Source: Scatophagus argus (taxonomy: Eukaryota; Chordata; Actinopteri; Scatophagidae). From it: a stretch of 64,000 nt of DNA. The notes under the pieces were generated by a model. The model was not told the DNA's origin and ran no database searches. It worked only from the letters and a program-made list of their open reading frames with translations. The position numbers and the translations under genes are program-made. Shown one piece after another: positions 50,283 through 60,165 of this stretch (position 1 is its first letter; every line of letters begins with the position of its first letter). The stretch lies in NCBI RefSeq assembly GCF_020382885.2, contig NC_058502.1:7697501-7761500 (forward strand), read 5' to 3'.

Positions 50283-50311
50283 ACTCACACTCACACACAC
50301 ACACACACACC
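50283..50311 (+). repeat. CA microsatellite
   Basis: CACTCACACTCACACACAC-type run inside fmn2 intron 13, next to a pyrimidine-rich stretch. Confidence 0.85.
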
Positions 50312-50589
50312 AAGTCATCTGTCTCCATTCAAAGTAACACTGCACAAAGAAGCACTTGTCCTGCGATCTGCAGCGTTCATTTATCAGTTGTGCAACAACG
50401 AACCGTCCGACACTTAATAACCCGGTGGCATAGCCCTGACCTTGAAGATGACAGCTGGTTTAAGTAATGGTGACATGTGGAATCCTCCTAATATACAACT
50501 TGTATTGTAGGTGAAAGATGTATTTGTGATGTTACAGGAAATCCTCTATCTGTCTTAATCCTAATCTAATCCTGTGCTTTCCTTTACAG

Positions 50590-50641
50590 CCAAAACTGAA
50601 CTAGAAATGCAAGAGAAGCAGCTGGCAGACACTCAGAAAAT
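50590..50641 (+). CDS. fmn2: Formin-2, coding exon 14
   Basis: Small exon, AKTELEMQEKQLADTQK, aligning with human AKIDQEAEENSLTETHK. Acceptor TTACAG, donor GTAAGA at 50642. Phase 1 in, phase 2 out, consistent with its neighbours. Confidence 0.9.
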
Positions 50642-51516
50642 GTAAGAGCTTTTTTTTTTTCTCTTTTTTTTTAATTTTGAAACATTTTCGTTTGTTTTCA
50701 ACGTTTTCCCCACCGTCACAACAGTGACCACAGCTGTGAATTTGAAAGTAAAAGCATCACGGGATAATGCAGTCCAATAGAGTTTGAAGTGATATATTCT
50801 CACTGCAGTGAAGAAATATAATCTTGCTGCTTTGTCAATATTTAGGACTCCTGGTTCCTTGAGTTACATGGAAGGTGCAGGCCATCATGTCAGGCCTTCA
50901 GTAGACGGGAGGCCCCCTGTGCCGGTGTCTGTGTTGTTTATCTAAGCGGAGCGAGAGTAGACAGCCTTGGCTCCAGGCTTCTGTTACTACTGGCCAGGAA
51001 TGTGTTCCTATAGCACACTCCAAACAAAAAGACCCCAACCTGTCCACTGTATTGATCCACTGCAAATGGCAACCACATTTAACTCTTTTGCTAGATTGGT
51101 CTTTGCCTCCTGGTCCTTTCCTGGACAGTATGAGCGTGCATGCATATACAAAGTTACACAGGGGCACAATGGGCAGAGGAGTGACAAAGCTAAACACTGT
51201 ATGTGACATGTGTAAGAGTTTCATTTAGTCCTGGAAGTTCATCTGTCCGAGGGGGAAAAAAAACAATGGCCATGCTGCTTCAGTGGCAGTAATTTAATTT
51301 TAATGTTTTTTTAAATGCATGTCATCATTGGTTTGTGTTTTTTTATGCTGCTCTACTATTAAACCTCTGAAAAAACATATTATTGCAAGATTAACTTTCA
51401 TATTTTGCATAGTTGCTGAGTATGGCCAAGTTTCAAAACAATCATTGGTAGGTTTCTGTAATCTCATGTTGTAATAGTTTGGTTTTTGAAGTAATGTTTT
51501 TGGTCTCTGCCCTCAG
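50642..51516 (+). other. fmn2: fmn2 intron 14
   Basis: 875-base T-rich intron ending CCTCAG. No other feature. Confidence 0.9.
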
Positions 51517-51666
51517 CTTCTTGGAGTTGAGTGTCTCTTTTTCAGTTAAACCCAAGGCAGGAGAGAAAGAGGTCTCTCCAAACACTTTCTTCTCCCTTTG
51601 GCACGAGTTCTCCACTGATTTCAAAGACCAGTGGAAGAAGCAGAATAAGCTGATGTTACAGGAACG
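51517..51666 (+). CDS. fmn2: Formin-2, coding exon 15 (end of FH2)
   Basis: Encodes [20 protein letters not shown] then [20 protein letters not shown] and KQNKLMLQE. Matches human [40 protein letters not shown]. Donor GTGAGA at 51667, phase 2. Confidence 0.96.
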
Positions 51667-52697
51667 GTGAGAATATGATGGGAAAGCAAGTTTCCAGTTT
51701 TAACATGTAACATCACACTTAATACAGATACCCACTTCTGACAGGACACTTGAACCTATTGTCCTAAAATCACATCCTGCTGAGTCTTTTCATTTTTTCT
51801 TTCTCTGTCTCATGGAAGGGCTCACAACTCTCTGACCTTTAAAATGTCATTACAGATACACCAATGTTCCTACATTGAGAATTTTCCCCAAGCATAAGTT
51901 CCAGAACCATTAATAACATGCTGTACATCTTGTGTTCACTGAAGATCCTATCAGATTCATTCAAATTCATGAAGGGGAAAAGAAGTTAAATGACCCAAAT
52001 CTTTGTCTTCACCCCCGTAATGAAAAGAACACATGCAACATCCAGTTAGCTTCCAGTGGTTCGATGAATATAAAGATAGTGTTGCATATGTCAACAAAAA
52101 GCAAATTGGTCCATTATGCCAAATGAAGATTGAATTGTGATATGTATTTGTAAGAGAAGCAACATGTCACAAGCTTTGCTTGTTCAGTAGGAAAGAATAA
52201 AAGCAAAATTGAAAGCATTAACTCTTTGCCCTTTGCTATCGGCAATCATCCCGATTCTCTCTCTGCTGGTTTTCCTTTTAGACTTCAGTTGAACTAGATA
52301 TTAATCGTCACCTGTGCTGTGTGGACATGCAAACGTGCAGCACTCACAATACCCTTGCACTGAGTAGAGGCAAGGGCCGTGTCTGTTGATAAATTGTTTA
52401 ACTCGCTTAATGCCAACATGTCGATTATTTGTCTTTCTAAAGCACAAATGCGTAGTGACACTGCTGGCTCACTCCATGCAGTAGTAAACTAGAGTGAGTC
52501 ATTTCAAAGCAGGAGGACTGGCGCTTTGACAAACCAAGAACATTGTGTCCAGATATCAGATGACCGTGTCAGGATGGTCCAAGCTGGGATTTTTGCGCTC
52601 CATCCTCCTTTTTTAATGGGGAATTAGTGAATTTCAGAAGTGTGAATGAGTGCGCCTCCATAGGATGACTGATGGTCATTGCTGGTCTTTTTTTCAG
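51667..52697 (+). other. fmn2: fmn2 intron 15
   Basis: 1031-base intron ending in a T-rich tract and TTTCAG. Nothing else recognised. Confidence 0.9.
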
Positions 52698-52779
52698 AGT
52701 CAAAAAGGCTGAGGAGTGCTTCAAACAGGCCAGAGAAAAGGCTTCCTACAATGTGAAACCCAAACATGCAACCGGAATA
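52698..52779 (+). CDS. fmn2: Formin-2, coding exon 16 (Spire-binding tail)
   Basis: Basic tail VKKAEECFKQAREKASYNVK then PKHATGI. This corresponds to the formin-Spire interaction motif of FMN2, which binds the acidic KIND domain of Spire. Many Lys and Arg are retained. Donor GTACGT at 52780. Ends in phase 0. Confidence 0.94.
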
Positions 52780-52970
52780 GTACGTCTTTACACTTCTTGT
52801 CACAGTTACTGCATGGCTTCATCTGTGCTTTTACTTATTAAGGCTCTGTTCCCTGCAAACACTTTTCAGAGTGTTGAAGAAACAACACTCCTGGCTCTTA
52901 CAGTAACATATCGAGATGAGTGCCAGTACTGCCAGCTGTAAATAACTCAGACTCATTTTTCATTCCACAG

Positions 52971-52997
52971 AAAGCAAAGCTGGGTCAGAAGATCTGA
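52971..52997 (+). CDS. fmn2: Formin-2, coding exon 17 (C-terminus and stop)
   Basis: Last eight codons KAKLGQKI and TGA at 52995-52997, matching human KAKISMKT. Acceptor CCACAG at 52965-52970. Exons 1-17 sum to 3933 bases from the Met-Gly start, 1310 residues plus stop, with no frame break. Confidence 0.93.
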   Translation, partial: KAKLGQKI

Positions 52998-53979
52998 AGC
53001 AGAGAATGGAAAATTATCATCACCGAGCCTATTGCACAAGCACTGTTTGTACAATCTGACAATGACTCATCAGTCATTTTTACAACATTTATTTGCTTCC
53101 AGTATTTGTTTTCAATTGATTTAGACCTGTTGTTTATTGTGAGTTGGTTCAAAGTGGATATTATGTGGCTGTTGTTTAGAAGTGGGATGAAAAATTACAT
53201 TCTCGGCCGCCCTTTGATAGCACTTGCATAATTAAATGAAATATTGCTACCAAAAGGCATCCTTAAACTGAGATGATAAAATGTAGTTTAGTCATTGCCA
53301 GAAAATGCTCACTGGAGTCTGAAATGAGTAGCAAATGTCCTCAGTGTTTTCTAAGCCATATGTAGCCTATTTTTTTGTTATCTTCCTAAATCTGGTTTAC
53401 CAGGAAGCCATGAACACTTCCTCTTTATATCTTCCCTCATGGTGAAAAGCACAGAATTTTATAACATTTCTATAAGGTAGGTATGGATCGCCTATCACGC
53501 AGAAAGTGCCTTATCGCACAGAGGAGAGTTCACGTGAGCGCTGAGGAACAGAGCCTATTTCTGAGACATATCATATGTAATTAAAGGTTACATTTAAAGA
53601 AGAATAATCACTTTTGTGTGGGCTTAAACATGACAAATCTCAACAAGCGTGTCTCATAACCTGGTCATGATTATACATGTGTTTTACAGACAGCACTTCT
53701 TCAGTGTGGTTTAATGTGTTTTTTTCCATCCAAAAAGGCCGCACATGTGCTAGTGGCATGATCATATATAGTCCTGATGTTGTTTTATTCAGCCATATTG
53801 TCAACTATCTAAATGTTATGCAGTTTTTTTAGTTTTGCCTTTCCTACTATGGGTGAGTGAGTGAACTCCCATATGTCAATGGTGGCAAATGATCATGTAA
53901 TGTGATGTTCATGTGCAATACCAACAGTATGTTTTGATTGAAAACCCCTGACCATTAAAAAATATATTTATTGAATAAA
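52998..53979 (+). other. fmn2: fmn2 3' UTR with poly(A) signal
   Basis: AT-rich gene-free stretch after the stop. AATAAA at 53974-53979 is the best poly(A) signal. It overlaps a minus-strand AATAAA (plus-strand TTTATT, 53967-53972) that could serve the convergent grem2. Confidence 0.6.
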
Positions 53980-54915
53980 AGAAATTACATAAATTTTTAA
54001 TAGAAGTTCTGCTGTTGCAGATGGATTTTCTATTTATCGTTTGTCATATGAACTTGTAATTACATGCACTCAGCACCACTGTTGTTTTATATGAAATAGA
54101 TTTAATATACTTTTCACATACATACATACACACATACATAAAATAGATACTGTATATATTGCATTGCACCTCTGTTACACATGCTGCAGTATGTTTTTCC
54201 TGCTGGCTTGTATGTTTGTGGCGAATGCACGGTATACAGCCAGAGTTGCTCAAGCGGCTGGATGCCGCTGGTCATCGTGGTGTTCTTTCATGTTTCTTGA
54301 AATCTTTTCCCTGGCATCAACTTGTGTATCATTCATAGACATGATAGGAAAAGATACAGGATAACAAATTAAATATACTGTCAACATCTCCTGCAGGTAA
54401 AAGCACTGGTGGCAATTGCTGTAGATCCACCTGTGGAGAAACTTTTTAATAGGGTCATTCTTTATACAGTTCAGTTTTCGATTTAGACACTTTGTTATCA
54501 GTAGTGTCAGTAATGTGGTTTTAAAAATCTGAGACACTTTCTTTATCACAAAGGAGGTGTGACAAATGTACAAATAGTCAGGTAAATAGTAACTCCTTGA
54601 AATAACAAGGGGGAAAAATGTTTTCATTGTTAAATATTGGCTCCGTCAGTGCCACTTGCACATCCACTTGAATCGGTCTCTTTCAACAGCTTTGGCTTGT
54701 CAACATGGCTGCAAGTCTGTCATAAATCGATGTTGAGTCTTTCCATAATAATACCGGTTCCATGCTTCATGTCATTTTATTGTGGGACAAGCCATTATTT
54801 GTACGACAAAATGCACAATAGTTCAACTTGAAGCCAGTCCTTGTTTGGCGAGGATTGTCAGTTTCTGCTGTTGACAATAGTTATATGATGTCATCTGAAA
54901 GACCTTTTAAGTCCT
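53980..54915 (-). other. grem2: Probable grem2 3' UTR
   Basis: Sequence downstream of the grem2 stop on the minus strand; no coding frame with family character. Candidate minus-strand poly(A) signals are TTTATT at 53967-53972 and near 54776. Which is used cannot be told from sequence. Confidence 0.45.
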
Positions 54916-55494
54916 TCACAGTTTCCCATGGCTGCCCACATCCACAGACATACAGCGACACTGTTTGACCCTCTGCACCTTACGGTGTCTGAAGGGGGGC
55001 TGCAGGTCTGGGCAGTCTAGCTGCACTGTGAGCTGTGTGATGCGATGTGGCCTGCAGAAGGAGCAGGACTGGAACGGCTCTTGGGCCTTATTGTGGCCTT
55101 TCCTTCCGGAGCCTGATGCTTGGCCTCGGCTCTGACCCTGACCTGAGCTGGGGCCCATATGGCGGGGGATGTAGAAGGAGTTACACTGGCCATAGCAAAA
55201 ACGGTTGACCACAGTGCGGCTGTGACAACCCTCCTCACTGATTGTCTGGCGGAGGGGTTGGGTCTTGCACCAGTCTCTGCGGAGGTAGCGGCGCTCTGTG
55301 ACCACCAAGGCCTCCCGGCTGGAGGATAGCACTTCCGGTTTCTGCTGCAATAGCCGATGGTGGCGCTCTGAGGACAGGTTCCCTTTGGTCTTGTGTGGAG
55401 ATGGGATAGATCCTTGGGGCCGAGACTTTTTGGTCTCTGCTGTGATGCAGAGCACCCCAGCCAGTATGACTGGGATAGTTATTCGCCACAACAT
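54916..55494 (-). CDS. grem2: Gremlin-2 (PRDC), secreted BMP antagonist
   Basis: Secreted DAN-family protein that binds BMP2/BMP4-type ligands and keeps them from receptors. 192 residues in one coding exon. A hydrophobic signal peptide covers about residues 1-19. Then comes the conserved EALVVTERRYLRRDWCKTQP block and the cystine-knot domain (about residues 76-181), with all nine cysteines of human GREM2 in order: DWC, EGC, FCYGQC, QSCSFC, LDC, QCRC. Human GREM2 is 168 residues; most of the excess is a Gly/Ser/Gln-rich insertion after FYIPRH (residues 113-139). The start is one base inside an acceptor (TTTGCAG|AATG on the minus strand), matching the known two-exon structure with a non-coding first exon, which I could not find. 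It is convergent with fmn2, as in human. Gremlin-1 is excluded by closer agreement with GREM2 around TERRYLRRDWCKTQPLRQT and the C-terminus. Confidence 0.96.
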   Translation of the reverse strand: MLWRITIPVILAGVLCITAETKKSRPQGSIPSPHKTKGNLSSERHHRLLQQKPEVLSSSREALVVTERRYLRRDWCKTQPLRQTISEEGCHSRTVVNRFCYGQCNSFYIPRHMGPSSGQGQSRGQASGSGRKGHNKAQEPFQSCSFCRPHRITQLTVQLDCPDLQPPFRHRKVQRVKQCRCMSVDVGSHGKL

Positions 55495-58456
55495 TCTGCA
55501 AATAGAAAGAGAGATGCATTACTATTCAACGCATTACTACACAGAAAAGACGGTGTCTGAAAATATTTGAAAATATTTGTCACATGTTTTCAGACTGAAG
55601 CCAGTGTAACTCGAGCAGCAGGTGATGATGCGTGGCAGTCATACAACTGCTAACACGATATTAATACTACCAGTCGTGTTTCCAATTGTGTGAATGTGCA
55701 TTCACGTTGAACCACCTTGGCAGTCTAGCCTCCCTGGAATCATTGTGGAAATGAATCCATCACCAGGGCCCCCATTTGTCAGCATCTCTGTGTCATTACT
55801 TTTATTTGCTTTCCTCTCGGCTACGCAACTCCTCCAAAAATAAACAAAGCCTTGCCATCAAAGGATACACTTAAACACCCATAACGAGAAGGGGAAGTTG
55901 ATTTTATTGGTCCCGTCGCCGGGTAAAATAATTAGGGCTTTGCTTACTTTAGTCATGAACTATGCCGCAGATATGTAAACAGGCATTAGAGGGGCCCATC
56001 TGCATGTTATTAGGGGAAGAGTTAGGGAACTCTACAGTGCCCTTTGGGAGTCCACTCCTCTACTCTTTGGTGATATACTATGAAGCAAACTGAACTGAGA
56101 ATGACCCATAATGTCCACAATAAGCATAGTGTCATCTGTGTCATGCTAGCACCAGAAAGATATTTTGATCTAGAGAAATTATTTATCCATTATTCAGGAC
56201 GGAGTATCCGTCCTGTGCATGCTGTCAGTATTCGCGCCAGCACATTTTTGACCATCACTCAAGCATCTTTTCAGCAGATGTTGCTCCTGACAAGCGTTGC
56301 ATGACATCAAGTCAGAAATTCTGACAGAGAACCAAACTGCCTCAAGGCCATTGGCTGCTCCTATTCAAAGACTCCACTTTGCTGTGCAAATTTGTATGTT
56401 CCCTTTCTTCCTTTCCTGGATCTGCAACTCACTCTGACATGGAACAAATTACTTTATCATAATCCACTCTGCTTTTTGCCTCCTTTTTTCTGCCCTTGAC
56501 CCTGAGGTCGTGGCAGCCGTGTCCGACCTGAAAGAGCGCTGAAGTCCATATATTACCATCCCGGCAGCACTTGCCGTAAGTTGAACAGCAGCTGTCCATC
56601 TAACTGAGATGTAGGCTAAATTCTAGGCAGGCTTTTTCTGTTGGATAAGGAAGACGCTTCGGTGTGATCAAGCCTGTGAACACACACACTGTGTACACTG
56701 TGCCAAAAAATCAGTGCCCCACACTTACAATCAAGCCTTTATTTGATATATGGTCTCTTTCATCTGTGGATATCCATTAGAAAATTGTATTTTGAAGACA
56801 ATTTTCAATGACATTTTCAATGCATCAGAGAATTGATTTTTTTAAAACCATATTTTTATTTTATTTTATTTATTTATTTTGCCAAACACTCCGCAGATAT
56901 CTTCATCAGGACGGAAACTGCATCTCAGAGCTGTGCTTCCTCTGTAAGTGCGAACACCCACACACCCATCAGAAGGTTGCTAACTGAGCCAAAGACTCAC
57001 GCTGGGTCCTTCCACCACCTACTGCATCAGGGAGTCGTGACCCCTCTCCATCTTCCAGTGATCTGCCTTCCATGCGCAACAGTGTCTCATTTGTCTTTAG
57101 CTGCTCTGCCTCATTCCTGCTGACTGTGTATTTAAATGCATGAACCCCTGGTCAGTGGAACAGACTCTGCTTCTGTGTGCAGCCTCTTGTTCTCCGTTTC
57201 TCTGTTCTCCAGCTATCCATCGCTTAAAGAGGCACCCTGTGACTCCAGTGAGCTACAGTCTGCAAAGCCCCAGGGACTTTTGAGGGATGACCTGACCGAC
57301 TGTGTACACAGGGCGTGACGGATGGCCTACACAGTCAGCAGCCGGGCTCCCTCTGCACTCCAAAACGTGGCCTACGCATGATAGTGCCGGTCCTGCCAAG
57401 CTATCCTCATCAATCTCTGCTGCAGGACAAATTGCGGTTTTGGGGTAGGGATTCAGGGGCTTGAGGGGGGAACACTGAGGTGGAGGGGTGGATGGTTAGT
57501 GGTTGGGGTTAGGAGATAGAAGGAAAGGGGGTGAATAGATGGTGAGGTTTGGGACAGATGACCTACTGGGAGACAAAACCAACACCACTTGGGCTTCATG
57601 CACAGTATATGCCTTCCTGCCACAGCTATATATCTCTCCACAAGCTGCTTGTCTCTTTACTTCTTTCTATCCCCCTCTATATCTCTCTGTCACTCTATCG
57701 GTCTGTCTCTCCTTGACGCGCAGCGCTAATCATCACAATGTCCCGGAGACGGAAGGAGACTGTGGTTTTGTGTGTTAATGCTGAGACAGAAATGAACCGG
57801 ACCTCTCTGTCTGCTAAACGCTAATATTGTCCACAAACACAGCTTTATGTTTTACAAGAACCGCAAATACTTGGGGAACATGCTTCACTGAACTGCGGCA
57901 GACCCTGGTTCCAAAATCCAGTCTTCTAATGAAATTACAAATACCAGAAACAAATACCGAAGAGACTGCTGAGCTAGACACAAGCCTTTTTTGAAAACAA
58001 CTATTATCATCAGTGGGAACTTGTTATGTTTTTGTTTTTCAGAATGGCATTATAATACCATGGTAATGTTGTCTGTCTGGATAATAATGTTGGTGTTGTT
58101 GTTGTTTTTTTCTTTTCAAATCTCACAGTGAAATAAAAAAAACAAACAAAAAAAACATAATAAGCCATGAAAACTCAGTGTGGATGCTAACAATTTTAAT
58201 ATTTCAGATATTCAGTTGTTGAATAATTGAGGAAAAAGAAACAGGACTCCTTTCAAGACTTTCAAATTTGTATACACAGATGTGCTTCCACTAAACCATG
58301 TGAAACATCTTCCCAGCTTGTCTTCAAAGGCAGGTTAAAACAAACAAAACCTGATGCCTCAATTATTGGTGCGTCAGAAAGTCTCACACACAGACTGGTA
58401 AGTGCAGTTAATTACAGTAGAACTGCATTTAATTCACCGTGCAGCTCAAACCTCAA

Positions 58457-58528
58457 TCACACACGTACACACACTCACACACATACGTGACCACACACGC
58501 ACACACACACAGACTCAAACACATACAC
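58457..58528 (+). repeat. Imperfect CA microsatellite
   Basis: CA-rich run interrupted by CGTA and TCA units. Confidence 0.85.
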
Positions 58529-59716
58529 AGGATATAAAGAAAGAGGGAAAGAGAGGTAAATGAAATGTTTTCACTTGGAGCCAATTACACAAAGAGGAAC
58601 CATGTCATTATCTGCATTTGCGGATTCTATTTTCCCAAACTACGCTGGGCTGTTGGCTCATTAACAGTTGGGGTGAGGGGGTGGCGGGGTCCTTTTGGGG
58701 GCTTTTCTGGGTAAATGTGTCTAATGCCAACATTGCCAGGAGGCTGCTTTAGGCAGTTCGGGCAGCCATTTGTCACCACAATCCATCTTGATAATGACTA
58801 GCAGCCCATATATAATGCTTTCCAAGCTAAGTACTGGCAAGAATGTAAGGCAACTCCTTCGCCTCAGCAACATTAAGTGCTTTAGTGGAGGATGAGGGGC
58901 AATTAGGGATGCTATGACTGTACAGCGTTTCTCATTTCAGATCAGGATGGCACTACTTAGATTAACACCACCGTCCATTTGCACTTACAGTGGAATTTGT
59001 TTGTTTAATCCCTTAACATACCATTTTCCCCTTATTTACCTTTAAGCTTGCTAAAATGGCCTTATTTCACACTGTCTGACAGCATCACATTTATATTCTG
59101 TACCAGTTTGTTCCAGATCTTTACTGAAGCTGTATTATTTTTCACTTGTTAAATATCTGAGCCCAAGACTGCACATTTTTAAGGCTTTACTATTCCATCA
59201 AATGGAAATATTCTTGATGTCCTGATCATCATTTTAGACACATACGAGTATTTGGAAACTGTAGGATCACGGTGTTTAGCTGCACAGCATGAGTTTGCAA
59301 GAACTGGCACACCAGCAGGCCTCTGCGTATTAAGGGTTGTTAAAATAGCTCCTTTACGCCATATTTTGTTAGCAAGCAAGCTTTTGGTTTTAAAAAGCTT
59401 TTAGTTTAACAGAAATATTTGCCATAACTTGCCAAAATTCAGCATTAGTGTATTGTTTTAATCCACTTTCCTAACTGTTTCTTTAGTACCTGTTCACATG
59501 TCAACTGTAAGAGTGCCTTTAAGGCTTCTATCAAATACTAGTTTTACTATCTTTAAAGGCTTACAATGAAGTGCTTTATGTGGCTAAAGAAACTGTAATA
59601 TGTCTGTGTGCTAAATCTTCTTTGACATCGGAGCGGACTGTGCAAGGTGGTGCAGTCACCAGAGCTGTAAGAAGGATCAGAAGGCAAACTCCCTACCATT
59701 CACAGCACGCATATTG

Positions 59717-59755
59717 TAAGAACACACACGCACACACACATGCACACACACACTT
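59717..59755 (+). repeat. Imperfect CA microsatellite
   Basis: ACACACACGCACACACACAT-type run. Confidence 0.85.
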
Positions 59756-60037
59756 TTACACTTGTCAGTACATACAGGAATACAGACATTTATGATATGA
59801 AAGTGAATAAACCTGTACATGTGAACAGGAATAGAGATTATTTTGCACACACAGAAAACATGTTCATTATGGACATTAACACCATTACCTGTCATTCTGT
59901 CCTTTTTATATTCACAGGAAAAACTGCACTGACTCTTAATCTCGCTAAGATGCACAGTACAACACACTGTCATCACTCACTAATTCTCTCACTCACAACA
60001 CTAATTCCCTGGAACCTCCAGCCACTAATTATAGTAA

Positions 60038-60165
60038 TCTAGGCGACACTTTTATCCAGAGCACCTTACAGTACCTTGAAGGTGTATATTTTTACAATGG
60101 GTGGCCCCAGTGGGAATCAAACCCTTGCTGCTGGCAGAAAAACTAAATAGCTGTACAACTACTGC
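60038..60165 (-). mobile_element. tRNA-derived SINE fragment
   Basis: On the minus strand it reads GGTTTGATTCC (plus-strand 60113-60123), one change from an RNA polymerase III B box (GGTTCGANTCC). This is followed by CCACTGGGGCCACCCATTGT and a tail 'aaggtgctctggataaaagtg', an arrangement seen in teleost tRNA-derived SINEs. The A-box half is diverged. Not a functional tRNA gene, as there is no cloverleaf. Confidence 0.55.

Larger units (their letters stand above)
46691..50589 (+). other. fmn2: fmn2 intron 13
   Basis: Contains the largest copy of a dispersed repeat (47775-48180) and a CA microsatellite (50283-50311). No gene seen inside. Confidence 0.85.
55495..60037. other. grem2 upstream region (intron 1/promoter), no coding exon
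   Basis: Should hold the grem2 intron, its non-coding exon 1 and promoter, but none is identifiable. Contains CA-rich repeats at 58457-58528 and 59717-59755. The stretch about 58560-58960 is less repetitive, of mixed composition and without frames; it looks like a conserved regulatory element but I cannot test that. Confidence 0.45.

Noticed and set aside
60038..60165. tRNA gene
   Set aside because: The B-box-like motif sits in a repeat tail without a folding acceptor stem, anticodon stem or A box; treated as a SINE fragment.
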